Notes under the pieces: model-generated
Databases searched by the model: none
Told to the model about the DNA's origin: nothing
What the model saw: only the letters and a program-made list of their open reading frames with translations
Assembly (NCBI GenBank): GCA_030626265.1
Contig: DAOUPF010000032.1
Coordinates: 1-8,870, forward strand
DNA length: 8,870 nt
Origin: Sulfurovum sp.
GTDB taxonomy: Bacteria > Campylobacterota > Campylobacteria > Campylobacterales > Sulfurovaceae
Direction: 5' to 3'
Shown: positions 5,399 to 8,870 of the stretch, piece by piece
Position numbering within the stretch: position 1 is the stretch's first letter
Layout: the number at the start of each line of letters is the position of its first letter
Program-made: the position numbers and the translations under genes

Positions 5399-6233
5399 TA
5401 CCAAAAGTTTCTCAACTTTAATTGTTGTACTCTTCTTATCGATGATTGTCAAACTAGCATGGGTTGGAGTAGAGTATCTATACTTACCGGAAAAAGGAAT
5501 AAACCTAACATCTGGTAATGCAAAAAGCTCTCTTCATTATAGATATAGATTTGCCTCGAATGTAGCCTTAGCAGAGATAAAAAAACCTGTAGTCAAGAAG
5601 CCTACCATAAGTGCTCCTTCTATAAGAAGCCTCAAATTAGTAGGCATATATAGTGGCAAGAACAACAGTGTAATTACTATACTCAAAGGTACCAAAAGCT
5701 ATATCATTTCCACAGGAGAAGATGTAGATGGTTTTATACTAAAAGATGCATCAGCAAGAGAGGCATATTTTGAAAAGGCTGGTAAAGAGTATACTCTAAA
5801 GCTCTTTGAAGGGAAGAGAAAAAGCAACTCTTCCAATCTCCCCTCTACAAATAAAAAACCTCAAGCAGATATAGAAAAACCATCTAATAAAAAAATGGAT
5901 ATTACAGATAAAGATGGGATAAGAGCTATACCCCGTTCATTAATCAAAGATTACACATCTGACATAGATAAGATAATGAAAGATATAGGGGTTAGACCTA
6001 TAAATAAAAATGGCTCTATGCAAGGATATAAAGTTAGATTTATCCGTAAAGGAAGCCCTTTTTCTGAGCTAGGACTCAAGAGAGGTGATGTTATCAAAGC
6101 CATTAATGGAGAAGACATTATAGACCTAGCAGGTCCCATGAATATGCTCAAATCAGCAGACTCGATAGATGGGCTCTCTCTTACAATTATACGAGGAACT
6201 GAAGAAAAGGAATTAGAATATGAAGTTAAATAA
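5382..6233 (+). CDS. gspC: type II secretion protein GspC (HR and PDZ domains)
   Basis: GspC ties the inner-membrane platform to the secretin and helps select substrates. The 283-residue protein has a short cytoplasmic N-terminus, a transmembrane helix (about 11-30), a linker, the homology region HR (about 80-143, starting IRSLKLVGIYSG and including the SYIISTGEDVDGF strand turn) that docks on the N0 domain of GspD, a Lys/Pro/Asn-rich linker (about 145-178), and a PDZ domain (about 180-282) with the carboxylate-loop region GYKVRFIRKGSPFSELGLKR followed by GDVIKAING. Start 5382 is preferred over the ATG at 5364 because of the AGGA site 7 bases upstream. It overlaps gspN by 17 bases and gspD by 14. 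In most T2SS loci gspC is the first gene; here it follows gspN, immediately before gspD. Confidence 0.9.
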   Translation: MNQNSNTKSFSTLIVVLFLSMIVKLAWVGVEYLYLPEKGINLTSGNAKSSLHYRYRFASNVALAEIKKPVVKKPTISAPSIRSLKLVGIYSGKNNSVITILKGTKSYIISTGEDVDGFILKDASAREAYFEKAGKEYTLKLFEGKRKSNSSNLPSTNKKPQADIEKPSNKKMDITDKDGIRAIPRSLIKDYTSDIDKIMKDIGVRPINKNGSMQGYKVRFIRKGSPFSELGLKRGDVIKAINGEDIIDLAGPMNMLKSADSIDGLSLTIIRGTEEKELEYEVK

Positions 6234-8319
6234 GATTATATTGATTGCCATAACTAGCATAACGCTACTTTTGGGAGGCACTGACGAAGAGACTGTCAAT
6301 GTCAACTTCCGAAATCTAGATATCAAAGATTTTGTAGAGATGGTTAGTAAGATTTCCCAAAAGAACATTCTTGTCAATGGTGCACTAAAGGGTAAAATCA
6401 ACTTTGTCTCTACTCAGCCTATCAAAAAGAGTTCATTAATTCCTTTAGCTAACTCTATACTGGCAAATAAAGGTTTTACCTTAATTGACCAAGGTGATTT
6501 TATGCAAGTAGTCAAAGCTTCTGAAGCAGCAGGTATGGGATTGGCTGTTGATGATAAGATCTCAGGAAATACTCTAAAAACTGTATTATTCAAGCTAAAA
6601 ACATCCAATGCAGCAGTTATTAGAGCCAAAATCAAACCTCTACTTCATAAAAATGCTAAAGTAGTCTCTTTTAAAAATAATAATGTTTTGTCTATCACTG
6701 CATATCCTAGAACACTTAGGTCTATCAAAAAGATTATAGACTCTGTAGAAGGAGCTGGACAAAAAGGCTCTACTGTTATCAAACTAAGAAACTCTAGTGT
6801 CAAAGCAGTACATGCAAATGCAGTAAAGATGGCGGGACAGCTGTTTCCTAAAACAGTACCTAGTGAGAAGGTAGATATACTAAAGGATGATTCTACTAAC
6901 TCTATCATCTTAGTTGGTAAAAAAGAGAATGTAACTCAAATGATTAGATATATCAAGCAGCTCGATCAAAAAGGTGAAAATATAGAGCAGCAGATGTATG
7001 TAATCCGACTCAAAAACTCAAATGTAGAGGAGATGGAGAAGATACTTAGCAAGCTAGTAGCCCAGATGAATAGCGTAGCCATCAAGGCACCTAAAAAAGG
7101 TGGCAAGCCTCCTAGCAAGGCGATGGTAGTATCAGATATAGAGAGAAACGCACTTATCGTCCTAGCTACTGCAGAGCAGATCAAAAATATTCGCTCAACC
7201 GTCAGAGCTATAGATATACCAAAAGTACAGGTATATGTAAAAGCTAAGATTGTAGAGATCAACAAAAACTTGGCATCACAGATCGGTATAAGATATGGCT
7301 TTGAGAGTGGGGCGATTACTAGCCAAGGGCTATTTACTGCTGCAGCTAATATGGGGGCTTCATCGCTAATGGTCTCTAGTTCATTGTTGGGCTTCTTGGA
7401 TACTTCGTCAACCAGTTATGACAGTAGTGGAAATGCTATTACAGATACGACAAGCCCATTTAAATTTGACGGTGACATCAGTGAGGTATTTGCTCTAGGA
7501 GCCAAGATAGACCTTCTCAAGCAAAATGGAGCGGCACATATCCTCAGTGAACCATCTATCCTATGTACTAACAATAAAGAGGCATCTATCTATGTGGGGC
7601 AGACTCAGTCTATACTCACTCAAGCTCAACAGTCTACAGCAGGTCAGGGGAATATAGTCAACAACTACTCTAGAGAGGATATAGGTATCACTCTCAAAGT
7701 AAAACCTAGACTATCTAGCAACAATCAAGTAACACTAGAGATAGAGGCTGTGATAGAGGATATCCTTCCAAGCTCTAGTACTGCAGCTGATAGACCTACT
7801 ACAACCAAACGAAAAGTACTCACAAATGCCATAGTTAACAATGGTGAGACTATCATACTAGGTGGGCTTATGAAAAGTTCAGGTGGCAAAACAGTCTCAA
7901 AGATACCTATACTAGGTGATATTCCTATCATAGGTGGGCTATTTAGATCTACAGGTACTGGTGAGAGTAAGGTAAATGTAGTAATATATCTAACTCCATA
8001 CATCGTCAGAAAAAGTGGAGATTTGAAGCGTCTGAGAGCGGCTCTCTTGGAGCTAGAGGGTATACAGGAGAGGTACAATACCTATGTTAGACTAGGGCTA
8101 GAGGCAGATAGTCAATCTACACAGAGAAACAGTACCATGGATGCACTTGGTTTTGGAAGAAGACAGCAAAATATGAAGCCTATCACTCCTATAAAGAGAG
8201 TATCTGAAAAAAAAACTACTAAAGAAATAGAAGCAAAGACAGAAGAGCCAGAAAATAAGGAGTCTTCATTAAAGTTTAGAAAAAATAGAGCTAGTGCCTT
8301 TTTGAGTGGTAATCACTAA
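6220..8319 (+). CDS. gspD: type II secretion outer-membrane secretin GspD
   Basis: Forms the multimeric outer-membrane channel of the T2SS. The 699-residue protein has an N-terminal signal peptide (about 1-20, no lipobox cysteine), then N0 (about 24-100), N1 (118-178), N2 (184-250), N3 (256-342, with a KAPKKGGKPP loop in the usual disordered insertion) and the secretin core (about 343-597). Secretin landmarks: VQVYVKAKIVEI (337-348), the LSEPSILCTNN segment, ETIILGGLMK (543-552) and the family signature IPILGDIPIIGGLFR (562-576), ending in VNVVIYLTPYIV. The last 100 residues are a hydrophilic, Lys/Glu-rich tail where some systems have a pilotin-binding S domain. AAGG stands 9 bases before the ATG (6207-6210). 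It overlaps gspC by 14 bases, and its stop is fused to the next start (TAATG). Confidence 0.97.
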   Translation: MKLNKIILIAITSITLLLGGTDEETVNVNFRNLDIKDFVEMVSKISQKNILVNGALKGKINFVSTQPIKKSSLIPLANSILANKGFTLIDQGDFMQVVKASEAAGMGLAVDDKISGNTLKTVLFKLKTSNAAVIRAKIKPLLHKNAKVVSFKNNNVLSITAYPRTLRSIKKIIDSVEGAGQKGSTVIKLRNSSVKAVHANAVKMAGQLFPKTVPSEKVDILKDDSTNSIILVGKKENVTQMIRYIKQLDQKGENIEQQMYVIRLKNSNVEEMEKILSKLVAQMNSVAIKAPKKGGKPPSKAMVVSDIERNALIVLATAEQIKNIRSTVRAIDIPKVQVYVKAKIVEINKNLASQIGIRYGFESGAITSQGLFTAAANMGASSLMVSSSLLGFLDTSSTSYDSSGNAITDTTSPFKFDGDISEVFALGAKIDLLKQNGAAHILSEPSILCTNNKEASIYVGQTQSILTQAQQSTAGQGNIVNNYSREDIGITLKVKPRLSSNNQVTLEIEAVIEDILPSSSTAADRPTTTKRKVLTNAIVNNGETIILGGLMKSSGGKTVSKIPILGDIPIIGGLFRSTGTGESKVNVVIYLTPYIVRKSGDLKRLRAALLELEGIQERYNTYVRLGLEADSQSTQRNSTMDALGFGRRQQNMKPITPIKRVSEKKTTKEIEAKTEEPENKESSLKFRKNRASAFLSGNH

Positions 8320-8870
8320 TGAAGTTTCCTTTTTTAGAAAATGTCAATCTTGAGCCACTCTGGAACGAGGATATTGATCATAAATTATCTATAAAGCACT
8401 CTCTCTTGTTTTCACAAATCAATAATGAGAAAACAGCTATCATACATCAAGAAGATCTTGCCAATGGTCTTAATCATTTAGCAAGATTAGATTTAAAATA
8501 CCCTGTATATTTAGTGGACAAAGAGAGTTTTGAGAGACTTAAAAATAAGTTCTTAGAGATACAAACCGGTAGTGACTTTGAACAGATGGAGACTACAGCG
8601 GATGAGCTCTTTGAAGCAGAATCAGATCTTCTAGAGTTTATACAAAACTCTCAAGACCTACTCTCTAGCGAAGAGTCTGCACCTATTATCAAACTAGTAA
8701 ACTCACTATTTTTTCAGGCTATTAAAAAAGGTGCCAGTGATATACATATAGAGTCCAAAGAACGCAAAGGTGAGGTACGTCTTAGAATTGACGGTGCACT
8801 GAAAAAACATATTGACTTGGACAAAAACATTACGGCTCTTGTCATAAACCGTATCAAAGTTATCTCAAAT
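8319..8870 (+). CDS. gspE: type II secretion ATPase GspE, 3' end outside window
   Basis: The cytoplasmic ATPase that powers pseudopilus assembly. 184 codons are visible. Residues about 20-85 match the N1E domain, which contacts GspL. An acidic linker (about 90-118) follows, then N2E begins with APIIKLVNSLFFQAIKKGAS, then DIHIESKE and VRLRIDG (153-159), hallmarks of GspE/PilB-type ATPases. APIIK lies at residues 121-125, almost the same distance from the N-terminus as I recall for Vibrio EpsE, so the N-terminus is full length. The frame is open to the window edge; Walker A, Asp box, Walker B and the zinc-binding motif would lie downstream and cannot be judged. No MshEN-type cyclic di-GMP motif is visible. 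The ATG shares one base with the gspD stop (TAATG) and lacks a strong Shine-Dalgarno. Confidence 0.95.
   Translation, partial: MKFPFLENVNLEPLWNEDIDHKLSIKHSLLFSQINNEKTAIIHQEDLANGLNHLARLDLKYPVYLVDKESFERLKNKFLEIQTGSDFEQMETTADELFEAESDLLEFIQNSQDLLSSEESAPIIKLVNSLFFQAIKKGASDIHIESKERKGEVRLRIDGALKKHIDLDKNITALVINRIKVISN

Noticed and set aside
8319..8600. GspE lacking the N1E domain, or carrying an MshEN cyclic di-GMP domain
   Set aside because: The distance from the start to APIIK matches Vibrio EpsE as recalled, so N1E is present; the RLG-type MshEN motif is not seen.
1279..8870. The locus as a competence (Cts/PilQ-type) or type IV pilus system instead of T2SS
   Set aside because: GspC with HR and PDZ domains, GspK, and a GspG with the calcium loop are specific to type II secretion; no PilM/N/O/P set is seen.
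1..8870. CRISPR arrays, tRNA or rRNA genes, insertion sequences
   Set aside because: No spaced repeats, cloverleaf sequences, transposase motifs or terminal inverted repeats were found; nearly all of the window is coding.

Overview
The window is AT-rich DNA (by eye about two thirds A+T). It is densely packed with overlapping genes and uses ATA (Ile) and AGA (Arg) codons heavily. Protein style, base composition and gene order suggest a Campylobacterota (epsilonproteobacterial) genome of the free-living Sulfurimonas/Sulfurovum/Arcobacter kind. That assignment rests on memory of such proteins, not on a search; Gram-negative is certain because a secretin and an inner-membrane secretion platform are encoded.

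Layout. Positions 1-1068 (+) hold the 3' part of a PAS-PAS-GGDEF diguanylate cyclase that begins outside the window. Positions 1069-1278 are a convergent intergenic stretch with no clear terminator; its minus strand carries a possible decayed short reading frame. Positions 1279-2617 (-) are three coupled pseudopilin genes: gspG (major), a GspH-like minor pseudopilin and a GspI-like minor pseudopilin. Positions 2618-2699 are a short divergent promoter region containing a symmetric element with TATAAT boxes on both strands. From 2700 to the right edge (+) runs one uninterrupted, overlapping operon: gspK, gspL, gspM, a gspN-like gene, gspC, gspD and gspE, the last cut off by the window edge before its Walker A motif.

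Together the genes encode most of a type II secretion system (T2SS): the outer-membrane secretin (GspD), its inner-membrane connector (GspC, HR plus PDZ), the assembly platform (GspL, GspM), a GspN-like accessory, the ATPase (GspE), and the periplasmic pseudopilus (GspG, GspH, GspI, GspK). Not seen are gspF, gspO (prepilin peptidase) and a separate gspJ. gspF could lie just beyond the right edge. Compared with the usual C-D-E-F-G-H-I-J-K-L-M-N order, this locus is cyclically permuted (K-L-M-N-C-D-E) and the G-H-I block is turned round and driven divergently.

I found no wholly unknown system. The points most worth a second look are the permuted and divergent T2SS layout with its symmetric promoter, the non-canonical prepilin cleavage sites (Ala or Pro at -1), the cysteine-rich GspH-like protein with a long leader, the short GspN-like protein, and the possible gene remnant at 1081-1266.
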